Positions 46,891 through 57,083 of a stretch of DNA of 64,000 nucleotides are shown here, one piece after another; the first letter of the stretch is position 1, and each line of letters begins with the position of its first letter. The position numbers and the translations under genes were made by a program. Under the pieces are notes generated by a model that saw nothing but the letters and a program-made list of their open reading frames with translations, was not told where the DNA came from and did no database searches. The stretch is from Ferrovibrio sp041906005 (GTDB taxonomy: Bacteria > Pseudomonadota > Alphaproteobacteria > Ferrovibrionales > Ferrovibrionaceae), in the NCBI RefSeq assembly GCF_041906005.1, contig NZ_JAYRJY010000001.1:868001-932000 (forward strand), given 5' to 3'.

Positions 46891-46988
46891 GACGATTGTT
46901 TAGGTGGCCGCAGCATACTCTTAAGAACGACGCATACTTTCGCGTCAGCCAACACGGCCTTAAAGTATCAAATTGTCCGAAAAGAAGT

Positions 46989-47064
46989 TGGCGTCCCCAC
47001 GGGGATTCGAACCCCGGTTTGCGCCGTGAGAGGGCGCCGTCCTGGGCCTCTAGACGATGGGGAC
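46989..47064 (-). tRNA. tRNA-Glu (anticodon CTC)
   Basis: 76 bases with encoded CCA. Acceptor GTCCCCA pairs with TGGGGAC; anticodon loop CTCTCAC gives CTC; T-loop GGTTCGAATCC. Strong likeness to E. coli tRNA-Glu. The 3' end faces the RT gene. Confidence 0.97.
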
Positions 47065-47103
47065 CCATAAGCCACGGCGAACCGAGCGCCGCGCGAGGCG
47101 CAC

Positions 47104-47132
47104 CAGATACAGGAGCCCGCCTTCCGGTGCAA
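47104..47132 (-). promoter_or_regulatory. tRNA-Glu promoter
   Basis: TTGCAC (47127-47132) and TATCTG (47104-47109) with 17-base spacing, about 40 bases before the tRNA. Confidence 0.6.
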
Positions 47133-47227
47133 GGGCCTTGGCCCCGGCGCGGCCGAAGCCGGCCATCCGGCCCGGCCATCCGGCGCCCGGAATTTGCCCT
47201 GCCGGCACAGGGATTTGGCCCCGTCGG

Positions 47228-47257
47228 GAGCGCCGGCGGAAGCCGGGCTTTTTGTTT
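47228..47257 (+). terminator. orphan intrinsic terminator, plus strand
   Basis: AGC(G)CCGGC, GGAA loop, GCCGGGCT followed by TTTTGTTTT. No plus-strand gene lies upstream within 2 kb; the region 47065-47389 between the two tRNAs otherwise shows no gene. Confidence 0.6.
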
Positions 47258-47267
47258 TACGAGACGC

Positions 47268-47295
47268 TTGCATCGGATTCATGGCTGGGTATAGT
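47268..47295 (+). promoter_or_regulatory. tRNA-Gly promoter candidate
   Basis: TTGCAT (47268-47273) and TATAGT (47290-47295), 16 bases apart, about 95 bases before tRNA-Gly. Confidence 0.55.
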
Positions 47296-47389
47296 GCGCG
47301 CCTGCAACCGGCACCCCGCCGGTTGATCGACGGGCTTCCCGCCCGCCGATGCCGGGTTTCCCCGGCCTTTCCGGTCTCACCGGCGCCGA

Positions 47390-47464
47390 GCGGGCGTAGC
47401 TCAGGGGTAGAGCACAACCTTGCCAAGGTTGGGGTCGAGGGTTCGAATCCCTTCGCCCGCTCCA
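47390..47464 (+). tRNA. tRNA-Gly (anticodon GCC)
   Basis: 75 bases with encoded CCA. Acceptor GCGGGCG/CGCCCGC, anticodon loop TTGCCAA giving GCC, T-loop GGTTCGAATCC. Confidence 0.97.
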
Positions 47465-47506
47465 TCTTTCCTCCTCCTTCCCGGCCTTATAGTCGCGGCT
47501 CTGTAT

Positions 47507-48145
47507 ATGCTCAGGCTCGACCATCTCACCGTCATCGCCCCCACGCTGGCCGAAGGCATGGCGCATCTGCGCGCCTGCCTCGACCTCGATCTGCCCTTCG
47601 GCCAGCGCCACGAATACATGGGCACGCATAACCACCTGCTGCGGTTGGGCGGCAGCATGTATCTGGAGGTGGTGGCGATTGATCCCGATGGCGCAAAGCC
47701 GCCTTGCCCGCGCTGGTTCGGCCTGGACGACCAGGCATCCGTGCGCGCCGCGTGGGACTCCGGCCGCCGCCTGCGCGGCTGGGTGGCGCGCAGCGACGAC
47801 ATTCATGCCGCGCTGGCCGGCCGCGCGCATATCTTCGGCCGGGCCGTTTCGCTGCCCTGGGCCGAACCGGCGTTTGAGTTCAGCCTGCGCGAAGACGGCG
47901 GACTGCCGCTGGATGGTGCGGCGCCCAGCCTGATCGACCGGCGCGGCAAGCCGCGCAACATGGCGACGATTCCCGATCTGGGGGCGCGGCTGGACTCGTT
48001 CGCGCTTGAACATCCCGATCCCGCCGCCATCGCCGCATTGTATGAAAGCCTGCAGATCGACCGGCCACCCACCATCATGCAGGGCGACATCGTGCGCTAT
48101 CGCGCGCGCATCGCAACGCCGGGTGGGGTGAAGGAGCTGTTCTGA
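47507..48145 (+). CDS. glyoxalase-like (VOC) domain protein
   Basis: 212 residues from ATG 47507; a longer frame runs through tRNA-Gly and is rejected. Opens LRLDHLTVIAPTLAEG with HEYMGTHNHLLRLGG and YLEVVAIDP, typical of the Glyoxalase_3-like group that binds metal at His/Glu. Substrate unknown. Followed by a REP-like palindrome. Confidence 0.8.
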   Translation: MLRLDHLTVIAPTLAEGMAHLRACLDLDLPFGQRHEYMGTHNHLLRLGGSMYLEVVAIDPDGAKPPCPRWFGLDDQASVRAAWDSGRRLRGWVARSDDIHAALAGRAHIFGRAVSLPWAEPAFEFSLREDGGLPLDGAAPSLIDRRGKPRNMATIPDLGARLDSFALEHPDPAAIAALYESLQIDRPPTIMQGDIVRYRARIATPGGVKELF

Positions 48146-48177
48146 GGCGGGGCTCTGACGGCCTTAAAAAAACGTGG

Positions 48178-48200
48178 ATGCCCGGGTCAAGCCCGGGCAT
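48178..48200. repeat. REP-like palindrome
   Basis: ATGCCCGGG, TCAAG loop, CCCGGGCAT. Same core as 6551-6573, then TGACGA in both. Confidence 0.6.
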
Positions 48201-48283
48201 GACGAGGGGTGGTGGGTCTTTGGTCGGCAGTTCCATGACGGAAAAACGGTGAACCGATGCCCCGGCCGGATCGTATATACGGC

Positions 48284-48802
48284 ATGACCCGCCCTTCCTC
48301 GCCGCCGCCCGTTTTCTCCATGCCCAGCCTGTTTGTGCTGCTGCTGTCGTTCGCGTTGTGCTTCGGCGTTTCGGGCCTGGGCAGCGCGGTGACGGTCGGC
48401 CCGGTGAAAAGCTGGTATCCCACGCTGGCCAAGCCGGCGCTGACGCCGCCCGATATCGCCTTTCCCATCGTGTGGACGATCCTGTTCGCGCTGATGGCGG
48501 TATCGGTCTGGCTGGTCTGGCGGCAGGCGATCCGCAGCCCGGCCGGCTGGCGCGCCGCCCTGCCGGCCTTCGTGCTGTTCGGCCTGCAGCTGGCGCTGAA
48601 TTTCGGCTGGTCGCTGCTGTTCTTCGGGCTGCGGATGATCGGCCCGGCCCTGATCGAGATGATCGCGCTGCTGGCCGTGCTGGCGGCCACGATCCTGGCC
48701 TTCGCGCGCCATTCGCGGCTGGCCGCCCTGCTGCTGGTGCCCTACTGGGCCTGGGGCGCCTTCGCCACCTGGCTGACGTTTGAAATCTGGCGGCTGAATT
48801 AG
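48284..48802 (+). CDS. tspO: TspO/MBR family membrane protein
   Basis: Five-helix membrane protein, about 172 residues, related to the mitochondrial benzodiazepine receptor; in Rhodobacter TspO binds porphyrins and tunes stress and pigment genes. Motifs WYPTLAKPALTPPDIAFP and LNFGWSLLFFGLRM are clear. ATG 48257 gives nine more residues and is an alternative. The 3' end is partly duplicated. Confidence 0.9.
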   Translation: MTRPSSPPPVFSMPSLFVLLLSFALCFGVSGLGSAVTVGPVKSWYPTLAKPALTPPDIAFPIVWTILFALMAVSVWLVWRQAIRSPAGWRAALPAFVLFGLQLALNFGWSLLFFGLRMIGPALIEMIALLAVLAATILAFARHSRLAALLLVPYWAWGAFATWLTFEIWRLN

Positions 48803-48836
48803 CCGCCGGGTGAGATCTGGCGGCTGAACTGAGCCG
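48782..48836. repeat. duplication of the tspO 3' end
   Basis: About 24 bases with the stop (48782-48805) recur with a few changes at 48812-48836, period 30. It is the oldest-looking of four stop-codon duplications here. Confidence 0.75.
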
Positions 48837-48881
48837 AATGCGGGATTGACGGGAACCGCGCCGGTTCTTAATTCTGGAGCC

Positions 48882-49925
48882 ATGGGCGCGATGATCCAGG
48901 AGATGAGCCAGCGCAGCCGCGAAATCCTGCGGCTGGTGGTGGAGACGTATATGACCACCGGCGAGCCGGTGGGCTCGCGCTTCATCTCCAAGAAGCTGGA
49001 ACACCGGCTGTCGCCCGCCAGCATCCGCAACACCATGGCCGACCTGGAAGAGGCCGGCCTGCTCTATGCCCCGCACACCTCGGCCGGCCGCCTGCCGACC
49101 GAAAGCGGCCTGCGGCTGTTCGTCGACGGCCTGTTGCAGGTGGGCGACCTGACCCAGGACGAGCGCAGCTCGATCGAGGGCCGCTGCGCCGGTTCGGGCC
49201 GCGGCTTCCAGGAAATGCTGACCGAGGCGACCAGCGTGCTGTCGGGCCTGTCGGGCCATGCCGGCCTGGTGGTGGCGCCGAAGGTGGACGCGCCGCTGCG
49301 CCATGTGGAATTCGTGCCGCTGGGGCCGGGCAAGGCCCTGGTGGTGATGGTGTCCGAGTCCGGCCAGGTGGAAAACCGCATGCTGGACATGCCGCTCGGT
49401 CTGACGCCGGCGGCCCTGGCCGAGGCGGGCGAGTTCCTGTCGCGCCGGCTGAAGGGCCGCACCATGGGCGAGGCGCGCAGCGAGATCCTGGGCGAGCTGG
49501 CCGTGCGCCGCGCCGAGCTGGACCAGCTGGCCGCCCGCGTGGTGGAAGCGGGCCTTGCGGTGTGGAGCGGCGAGGCCGAACGCGGCACGCTGATCGTGCG
49601 CGGCAGCGCCAACCTGCTGGACGACGTGGCCGCCATCGCGGATCTGGAGCGCATCCGCAATCTGATGGAAGAGCTGGAGAATACCGAGGAGATGCTGCGC
49701 CTGATCGAACTGGCGCAGGGCGGCGAAGGCGTGCGCATCTTCATCGGCTCGGAAAACACCCTGTTCCGCCGCGCCGGCTGTTCGCTGATCGTGGCGCCGC
49801 TGCAGAACCAGCAGCAGCGCATCGTCGGCGCCATCGGCGTGATCGGCCCGACCCGGATGAACTACGCCCGCGTGGTGCCGATGGTGGATTTCACCGCCCA
49901 GGTGGTGGGCCGCCTGCTCGGCTGA
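48882..49925 (+). CDS. hrcA: heat-inducible transcription repressor HrcA
   Basis: Represses groESL-type heat-shock genes at CIRCE sites. 347 residues; N-terminal winged helix (LRLVVETYMTTGEPVGSRF and LSPASIRNTMADLEEAGLL) and GAF-like C-terminal domain (EGVRIFIGSEN, GAIGVIGPTRMNYARVV). ATG 48882 follows CTGGAG. No CIRCE element is seen in this window. grpE follows after about 120 bases. Confidence 0.95.
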   Translation: MGAMIQEMSQRSREILRLVVETYMTTGEPVGSRFISKKLEHRLSPASIRNTMADLEEAGLLYAPHTSAGRLPTESGLRLFVDGLLQVGDLTQDERSSIEGRCAGSGRGFQEMLTEATSVLSGLSGHAGLVVAPKVDAPLRHVEFVPLGPGKALVVMVSESGQVENRMLDMPLGLTPAALAEAGEFLSRRLKGRTMGEARSEILGELAVRRAELDQLAARVVEAGLAVWSGEAERGTLIVRGSANLLDDVAAIADLERIRNLMEELENTEEMLRLIELAQGGEGVRIFIGSENTLFRRAGCSLIVAPLQNQQQRIVGAIGVIGPTRMNYARVVPMVDFTAQVVGRLLG

Positions 49926-50046
49926 CCCGGCCCGGAAACCGGCCCCCGGCCCCGATCCGGCTGCGGCGAAAAGCCCCGTTTTCCGCCTCCCCCCTTTCAA
50001 TTCCAGCCTTTGATCCGTATATGCAGGGCCTCGACGAGGATTATCG

Positions 50047-50622
50047 ATGACCCAGACCGACGACCAGACCCCCGATCAGACCGCTCCGCAGACCGAGACC
50101 GCCGGCGAAACCGACGCCCTTGCGAAGGCGCAGGCCGAGATCGCCGAGCTGAAGGACCGCCTGCTGCGCAATGCCGCCGAGGGCGAGAACCTGCGCAAGC
50201 GGCTGGAGCGCGAGAAGGAAGACGCGGCCAAATACGCCGCCGGCAAATTCGCCAAAGACATCCTCAGCGTGGCCGACAACCTGCGCCGCGCGCTGGATAC
50301 CGCGCCCAAGGATGCTGGCGAAGCCGATCCGGTGCATGGCCTGATCGCCGGCGTGGAGGCTACCGAGCGCGAATTGCTGAGCGTGTTCGAACGCCACGGC
50401 ATCCAGCGCATCGACCCCAAGGGCCAGCGCTTCGATCCCAACCTGCACCAGGCGATGTTCGAGGTGGAGGATCCCAGCCAGGCCAGCGGCACCGTGATCC
50501 AGGTGGTGGCCGCCGGCTACATGCAGCATGGCCGCCTGCTGCGCGCCGCCATGGTGGGCGTGTCGAAGGGCGGGCCGCAGCCGGAAATCCAGCCGGGCAA
50601 CACGGTCAACACGCAGGCCTGA
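50047..50622 (+). CDS. grpE: nucleotide exchange factor GrpE
   Basis: Releases ADP from DnaK. 191 residues with a long N-terminal coiled coil (EIAELKDRLLRNAAEGENL) and beta domain (GTVIQVVAAGYMQHGRLLR). Follows hrcA; dnaK and dnaJ lie 3 kb on. A short GGCCTGA repeat 14 bases apart covers its stop. Confidence 0.95.
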   Translation: MTQTDDQTPDQTAPQTETAGETDALAKAQAEIAELKDRLLRNAAEGENLRKRLEREKEDAAKYAAGKFAKDILSVADNLRRALDTAPKDAGEADPVHGLIAGVEATERELLSVFERHGIQRIDPKGQRFDPNLHQAMFEVEDPSQASGTVIQVVAAGYMQHGRLLRAAMVGVSKGGPQPEIQPGNTVNTQA

Positions 50623-50763
50623 CGGAACGGGGCCTGATTCTCCCCAAGGGAGAATTGTGAGCGGTATCACTCGCCTCGACAATTTGGCGAAACATCCGCC
50701 TTTGTCAAAAATCGGCAACACCCGCCGCCGATAGTCGGCCTCGCCAAAAAGCGGGGAAGACCG

Positions 50764-51990
<1,227 letters not shown>

Positions 51991-52613
51991 TCCGGCCGCC
52001 GCCGGGGACCAGCCGGCTGGTGCCGGGCAGAACCCGGTCGATGCCGTGAAAGGCCAGCCGCGCCGCGCCGCCCAGCACCAGCACGTCGCCCGAGGCCAGT
52101 TTGAACGACCGCGTCGGATCGCGCCGCGTGGTGCCCCCTAAGCGGAACAGCGCCTCGTCGCCCAGCGAGATCGAGACGACAGGCGCCGCGAAATCGGCCT
52201 CGTCGCGATCCTGGTGCAGGCCCATTTTCGCCGTGTCGCGATACAGGTTGATCAGGCAGCATTCGGGCGCGGGATCATAGCCCGCCACGTCGCGCCACAC
52301 ATCCAGCACCGCCTCGGGGATCGCCGGCCAGGGCCGCCCGGTGAAGGGATGCCGCTCGATATAGCGATAGCCCTGCTCGCGGTCGGAATACCAGCCGAAG
52401 CGGCCGGCATTGCTCATCGCCACGCTCATTGCCTTGCCGGTTTTCGGCATGGTGGCGTGATAGAGCGGCGCGTCGTCGAGCAGGGCCAGGATATCGGCGG
52501 CCATGCGGCGCTGGGCCGCCGCATCGAGCAGGCCGGGCAGCAGCCGGAAACCGTCAGGCGGTGAAAACGGGTCCATGCCCGCAAGATCGGGGCGCGGACC
52601 CGCCTTGTCCAGT

Positions 52614-52657
52614 CTCGCCCCGGCCTCGCTCTGGCCTCGCTCTGGCCTCGCCCCGGC
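52614..52657. repeat. four tandem 11-bp repeats
   Basis: CTCGCCCCGGC, CTCGCTCTGGC twice, then CTCGCCCCGGC, in A-B-B-A order, between alkB and the nicotinamidase gene; on the minus strand this is the alkB 5' leader. Confidence 0.85.
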
Positions 52658-52674
52658 CGCGCGCAGAATCAGGA

Positions 52675-53397
52675 TCAGGCGAGATCGGCCGACTGGATGC
52701 GCTTGACGCCGGCGGCCTTCATCGCGGCCCAGGATTTCGCCAGCGAGCCCTGCGCGTCGATGCCGCGGCAGGCATCCTCGATCACGTAGGTCTCGAAACC
52801 CTGCTTGCGGGCGTCCATCGCCGTCCAGGCGACGCAGAAATCGGTGGCGAGGCCCACCACGAACACGCGCTTGATGCCACGCTGCTTGAGATAGCCGCCC
52901 AGCCCCGTGGTGGTCTTGCCGTCGGCCTCGGTGAAGGCGGAGTAGCTGTCGACATTCTTGTGGAAACCCTTGCGGATGACGAGCTGCGCATGCGGGATGC
53001 TCAGATCCTTCACAAGCTGCGCGCCCTCGGTGCCCTGCACGCAATGGTCGGGCCACAGCACCTGGTTGCCGTAGGGCAGCTTCACGGCCTCGAACGGCTT
53101 CTTGCCGGCATGCTGCGAGGCGAAGGAGACGTGATCGGCGGTATGCCAATCCTGGGTCATCACCACATTCTCGAAGCCCTTGGCGATCTTGTTGATCAGC
53201 GGCACGATCTGGTCGCCTTCCTTCACCGCCAGGCTGCCGCCCGGCACGAAGCAGTTCTGCACATCGACCACGATCAGCACGCTTTTGCCGCCGGCCGAAA
53301 CCTTGGCCGCGGCCTGCGCGATCCCCGCCCTGCCGAGCAGCGCCGCCGATACCGCGACCCCGCCCAGCCCCATCATCACCTGACGCCTGTCCACCAT
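52675..53397 (-). CDS. pncA: nicotinamidase/isochorismatase-family protein with Tat-like signal
   Basis: Hydrolase of 240 residues close to nicotinamidase (nicotinamide to nicotinate). Catalytic Asp in LIVVDVQNCFVPGG, metal-site residues in TQDWHTADHVSF, Lys in VIRKGF and nucleophile Cys in ATDFCVAWTAMDA. The N-terminus has a twin-Arg motif and hydrophobic run (DRRQVMMGLGGVAV) ending AQA-AA, so the product is predicted periplasmic, unlike usual cytosolic PncA. Start ATG 53395-53397 follows GGGAGCAGG. Confidence 0.85.
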   Translation of the reverse strand: MVDRRQVMMGLGGVAVSAALLGRAGIAQAAAKVSAGGKSVLIVVDVQNCFVPGGSLAVKEGDQIVPLINKIAKGFENVVMTQDWHTADHVSFASQHAGKKPFEAVKLPYGNQVLWPDHCVQGTEGAQLVKDLSIPHAQLVIRKGFHKNVDSYSAFTEADGKTTTGLGGYLKQRGIKRVFVVGLATDFCVAWTAMDARKQGFETYVIEDACRGIDAQGSLAKSWAAMKAAGVKRIQSADLA

Positions 53398-53802
53398 GAC
53401 CCTGCTCCCGGAAAATTGCGGTTTGCCGGATGAGCAAACTCCCATTGCCGGCAGGCGTCCAACAGTATTTCCGCCGCCCGTTTTTACAGCGGCGCGCCCT
53501 TAAAAACGCCGGCCGGATGGCTATTTAGGGAGCGCCGGCCGGGGCCGCACCGCCCGGCCCGGCGCCGGACGTTACGGAAAGCCCGCCTCCGGGCCGGCAA
53601 ACGGCGACTCGGGCGCTGTGGCCGACGCCAGCCCGACAGCCCTTCCGGTGTGGTCTTTTGGCCGATCCCGGACATTTTTTCGCCACACCCGTTGCGGGAC
53701 CGGGGGCGCCCTCTTACATACCCCGCGAGACCTCAAACCAAGGGATCCGCCCCGGCGCTTCACCGCGAGGCCGCAGCGGATCGCCGCCAAAAGGAGTGAA
53801 CC
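53398..53802. other. intergenic region before dnaK
   Basis: About 400 bases without a gene. CGCCGGCCGG occurs twice in direct order near 53508 and 53533. The right part holds the dnaK promoter candidate; no clear RpoH-type element was found. Confidence 0.5.
53692..53720 (+). promoter_or_regulatory. candidate dnaK promoter
   Basis: TTGCGG (53692-53697), 17 bases, TACATA (53715-53720), about 83 bases before ATG. An RpoH promoter may also be present but I cannot point to it. Confidence 0.45.
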
Positions 53803-55740
53803 ATGGCCAAAGTCATTGGCATCGACCTGGGTACCACGAATTCCTGCATCGCCATCATGGATGGCAAGACCCCGAAGGTGGTGGAGAACGCCGAAGGCGC
53901 GCGGACCACGCCCTCGATGGTTGCCTTCACCAAGGATGGCGAACGCCTGATCGGCCAGCCGGCCAAGCGCCAGGCGGTCACCAACCCGGAAAACACGCTC
54001 TTCGCCGTCAAGCGCCTGATCGGCCGCCAGTACAGCGACGATGCGACCCGCCGCTTCACCGAGATGGTCCCCTACAAGGTGGCCAAGGGCGACAACGGCG
54101 ATGCCTGGGTGGAAGTCCAGGATCACAAATACAGCCCGAGCCAGGTTTCCGCCTTCATCCTGCAGAAGATGAAGGAAACCGCCGAGAGCTTCCTCGGCGA
54201 GAAGGTGACGCAGGCCGTCATCACCGTTCCGGCTTACTTCAACGACGCCCAGCGCCAGGCCACCAAGGATGCCGGGCGTATCGCCGGCCTTGAAGTGCTG
54301 CGCATCATCAACGAGCCGACCGCCGCCGCGCTGGCCTATGGCCTCGACAAGCAGAGCGACGGCAAGAAGATCGCCGTCTATGACCTTGGCGGCGGCACCT
54401 TCGACGTCTCGATCCTCGAGATCGGCGACGGCGTGTTCGAAGTGCGCTCGACCAACGGCGACACCTTCCTGGGCGGCGAGGATTTCGACCTGCGTCTGGT
54501 CGATTACTTCGCCACCGAGTTCAAGAAGGAGCAGGGCATCGACCTGCGCAACGACCGCCTGGCGCTGCAGCGCCTGAAGGAAGCGGCCGAAAAGGCCAAG
54601 ATCGAGCTGTCGTCCTCGACGCAGACCGAAGTGAACCTGCCCTTCATCACCGCCGATGCCTCGGGGCCGAAGCATCTGGTGATGAAGCTGACCCGCGCCA
54701 AGCTGGAAGCCCTGGTCGACGACCTCGTGCAGCGCACGATCGAACCGTGCAAGAAGGCGCTCAAGGATGCGGACCTGTCCGCCGGCGACATCGACGAGGT
54801 GGTGCTGGTGGGTGGCATGACCCGCATGCCGAAGGTGATCGAGACGGTGAAGACCCTGTTCGGCCGCGAGCCGCACAAGGGCGTGAACCCGGACGAGGTG
54901 GTCGCCATCGGCGCCGCCATCCAGGCCGGCGTGCTGCAGGGCGACGTGAAGGACGTGCTGCTGCTCGACGTGACCCCGCTGAGCCTCGGCATCGAGACGC
55001 TGGGCGGAGTGTTCACCAAGCTGATCGAGCGCAACACCACCATCCCGACCAAAAAGAGCCAGGTCTTCTCCACCGCCGAGGATAACCAGGGCGCGGTGAC
55101 GATCCGGGTCTTCCAGGGCGAGCGCGAGATGGCGGCCGACAACAAGCTGCTGGGCCAGTTTGACCTGGTCGGCATTCCGGCCGCGCCGCGCGGTGTGCCG
55201 CAGATCGAGGTGACCTTCGATATCGACGCCAACGGCATCGTGCATGTCTCGGCCAAGGACAAGGGCACCGGCAAGGAACAGCAGATCCGCATCCAGGCGT
55301 CTGGTGGCCTGTCGGAAGACGACATCAAGAAGATGGTCAAGGATGCCGAGGAGCATGCCGCCGAGGACAAGAAGCGCCGCGAGGCTGCCGAGGCCAAGAA
55401 CCAGGCCGAAGCCCTGATCCACGCCACCGAGAAGACCATCGCCGACCTGGGCGACAAGGCTCCGGCGGCCGAAAAGGGCGAAGCCGAGGCGGCGATCGCC
55501 GACCTGAAGAAGGCGATCGAGGCCAACGAGCCCGAGGCGATCAAGGCCAAGGCGCAGTCCTTGAGCCAGATCGCCATGAAGCTGGGCGAGGCGCTGTACA
55601 AGGCGCAGGGCGAAGCGGCTGGTGCCGAGCAGCCCGGTGCCGAGGCTGCGGCCGGCGGTGCCCAGGCTGGCGGCAAGCCCGATGACGGCATCGTCGATGC
55701 CGACTTCGAGGAAGTCAAAGACGACAAGAAGAAGAAGTAA
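53803..55740 (+). CDS. dnaK: molecular chaperone DnaK
   Basis: Hsp70 of 645 residues. ATPase domain motifs GIDLGTTNSCIAI, VYDLGGGTFDVSI and LVGGMTRMPKV; substrate domain with GVPQIEVTFDIDANGI; an Ala/Gly-rich tail before the conserved end DADFEEVKDD. AAAGGAG precedes ATG. dnaJ follows after 95 bases and a hairpin. Confidence 0.98.
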   Translation: MAKVIGIDLGTTNSCIAIMDGKTPKVVENAEGARTTPSMVAFTKDGERLIGQPAKRQAVTNPENTLFAVKRLIGRQYSDDATRRFTEMVPYKVAKGDNGDAWVEVQDHKYSPSQVSAFILQKMKETAESFLGEKVTQAVITVPAYFNDAQRQATKDAGRIAGLEVLRIINEPTAAALAYGLDKQSDGKKIAVYDLGGGTFDVSILEIGDGVFEVRSTNGDTFLGGEDFDLRLVDYFATEFKKEQGIDLRNDRLALQRLKEAAEKAKIELSSSTQTEVNLPFITADASGPKHLVMKLTRAKLEALVDDLVQRTIEPCKKALKDADLSAGDIDEVVLVGGMTRMPKVIETVKTLFGREPHKGVNPDEVVAIGAAIQAGVLQGDVKDVLLLDVTPLSLGIETLGGVFTKLIERNTTIPTKKSQVFSTAEDNQGAVTIRVFQGEREMAADNKLLGQFDLVGIPAAPRGVPQIEVTFDIDANGIVHVSAKDKGTGKEQQIRIQASGGLSEDDIKKMVKDAEEHAAEDKKRREAAEAKNQAEALIHATEKTIADLGDKAPAAEKGEAEAAIADLKKAIEANEPEAIKAKAQSLSQIAMKLGEALYKAQGEAAGAEQPGAEAAAGGAQAGGKPDDGIVDADFEEVKDDKKKK

Positions 55741-55757
55741 GTCGGAAAAGCCGACGA

Positions 55758-55783
55758 ACCGGGCGCCTACGGCGCCCGGTTTC
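55758..55783 (+). terminator. hairpin between dnaK and dnaJ
   Basis: ACCGGGCGCC, TAC loop, GGCGCCCGGT then TTT. The short T-run suggests partial termination that would lower dnaJ relative to dnaK. Confidence 0.55.
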
Positions 55784-55835
55784 GTGTCTGCCCGGCATTT
55801 GCGGGGCGGATGCTGGAGACCAGAAAGCTTTTGCG

Positions 55836-56993
55836 ATGGCAACCAAACGCGACTTTTACGAAATTCTGGGCGTCTCGCGCAGCGCCACGCCGGATGAGCT
55901 GAAAAAGGCCTTCCGCAAGCTGGCGATGCAGCATCATCCGGACCGCAACCCGGATGACAAGGATGCCGAGCAGAAGTTCAAGGAAATCAACGAGGCCTAT
56001 GACGTCCTGAAGGACGACCAGAAGCGCGCGGCCTACGACCAGTATGGCCATGCCGCCTTCGAGGGCGGCATGGGTGGTCGCGGCGGCCCCGGCGGCCAGG
56101 GTTTCGACTTCACGTCCTTCTCCGACATCTTCGACGATCTGTTCGGCGAGTTCATGGGCGGCGGCGGCCGTGGCGGCGCGCGCGGCAGCGCCAATCGCGG
56201 CTCGGACCTGCGTTACAATCTCGAGATCACGCTGGAAGACTGCTATCGCGGCAAGACGGCCACGATCCGCGTGCCGACATCGGTGGCCTGCGAAGCCTGC
56301 GACGGATCGGGCGCCGAAGCCGGCGCGCAGCCGATCGCCTGCCCCACCTGCAAGGGCCACGGCAAGGTGCGTGCGCAACAGGGCTTTTTCACCATCGAAC
56401 GCACCTGCCCCACCTGCGGCGGCGCCGGCAAGGTGATCGAGAAACCCTGCAAGGTCTGTGGCGGCGCCGGTCGCGTGCACAAGGAAAAGACGCTCAGCGT
56501 CGATATCCCGCCCGGCGTGGATGAGGGCAACCGCATCCGCCTGTCGGGTGAAGGCGAAGCCGGCATCCGCGGTGGCGGCGCCGGCGACCTCTATGTATTT
56601 CTGAGCGTGCAGCCGCACCGGCTGTTCCGTCGCGAGGGCCAGAATCTGCATTGCCGCGTGCCGGTCTCGATGACCACGGCGGCGCTCGGCGGCGCGGTGG
56701 AAGTGCCCACGCTGGATGGCGGCAAGGCGCGCATCACGATTCCGGAAGGCACCCAGACCGGCAAGCAGTTCCGCCTGCGCGGCAAGGGCATGCCCTCGCT
56801 GCAGCAATCGGGCTTCGGCTCGGGCCATGGCGATCTCTATATCCAGGTGATGGTCGAGACGCCGGTGAAGCTGAGCAAGCGCCAGCGCGAGCTGCTGGAG
56901 GAATTCGCCGAACTGGGTGGCGAGGAAACCAGCCCCGAAAGCTCGGGCTTCTTCGCCAAGGTGAAGGAAATGCTCGGCGGCAAGGCCGAGTAG
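55836..56993 (+). CDS. dnaJ: co-chaperone DnaJ
   Basis: Hsp40 of 385 residues that stimulates DnaK. J-domain with HPD (MQHHPDRNPDD), Gly/Phe-rich region, four CxxCxGxG zinc repeats (CEACDGSG, CPTCKGHG, CPTCGGAG, CKVCGGAG) and C-terminal substrate domains. Complete and typical. Confidence 0.98.
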   Translation: MATKRDFYEILGVSRSATPDELKKAFRKLAMQHHPDRNPDDKDAEQKFKEINEAYDVLKDDQKRAAYDQYGHAAFEGGMGGRGGPGGQGFDFTSFSDIFDDLFGEFMGGGGRGGARGSANRGSDLRYNLEITLEDCYRGKTATIRVPTSVACEACDGSGAEAGAQPIACPTCKGHGKVRAQQGFFTIERTCPTCGGAGKVIEKPCKVCGGAGRVHKEKTLSVDIPPGVDEGNRIRLSGEGEAGIRGGGAGDLYVFLSVQPHRLFRREGQNLHCRVPVSMTTAALGGAVEVPTLDGGKARITIPEGTQTGKQFRLRGKGMPSLQQSGFGSGHGDLYIQVMVETPVKLSKRQRELLEEFAELGGEETSPESSGFFAKVKEMLGGKAE

Positions 56994-57083
56994 TCGTCTC
57001 CTCTCGCTGTTGCCGCGTGGCGCGGCTGCGTCCTGCCTGCTAGACTGCCGGCTGGTTTCGATCAGCAGTCCACGAGGGAAGAC

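Noticed and set aside
45002..47064. Direct repeat of the tRNA-Glu 3' end as att site
   Set aside because: I found no second copy of the tRNA 3' sequence at the left of the RT; integration there stays unproven.
48841..50046. CIRCE operator before hrcA or grpE
   Set aside because: No TTAGCACTC-type inverted repeat seen.
53572..55842. 756-codon minus-strand frame opposite dnaK
   Set aside because: Mirror of a highly biased dnaK sequence; composition of Leu/Gly/His typical of antisense; no start signals.
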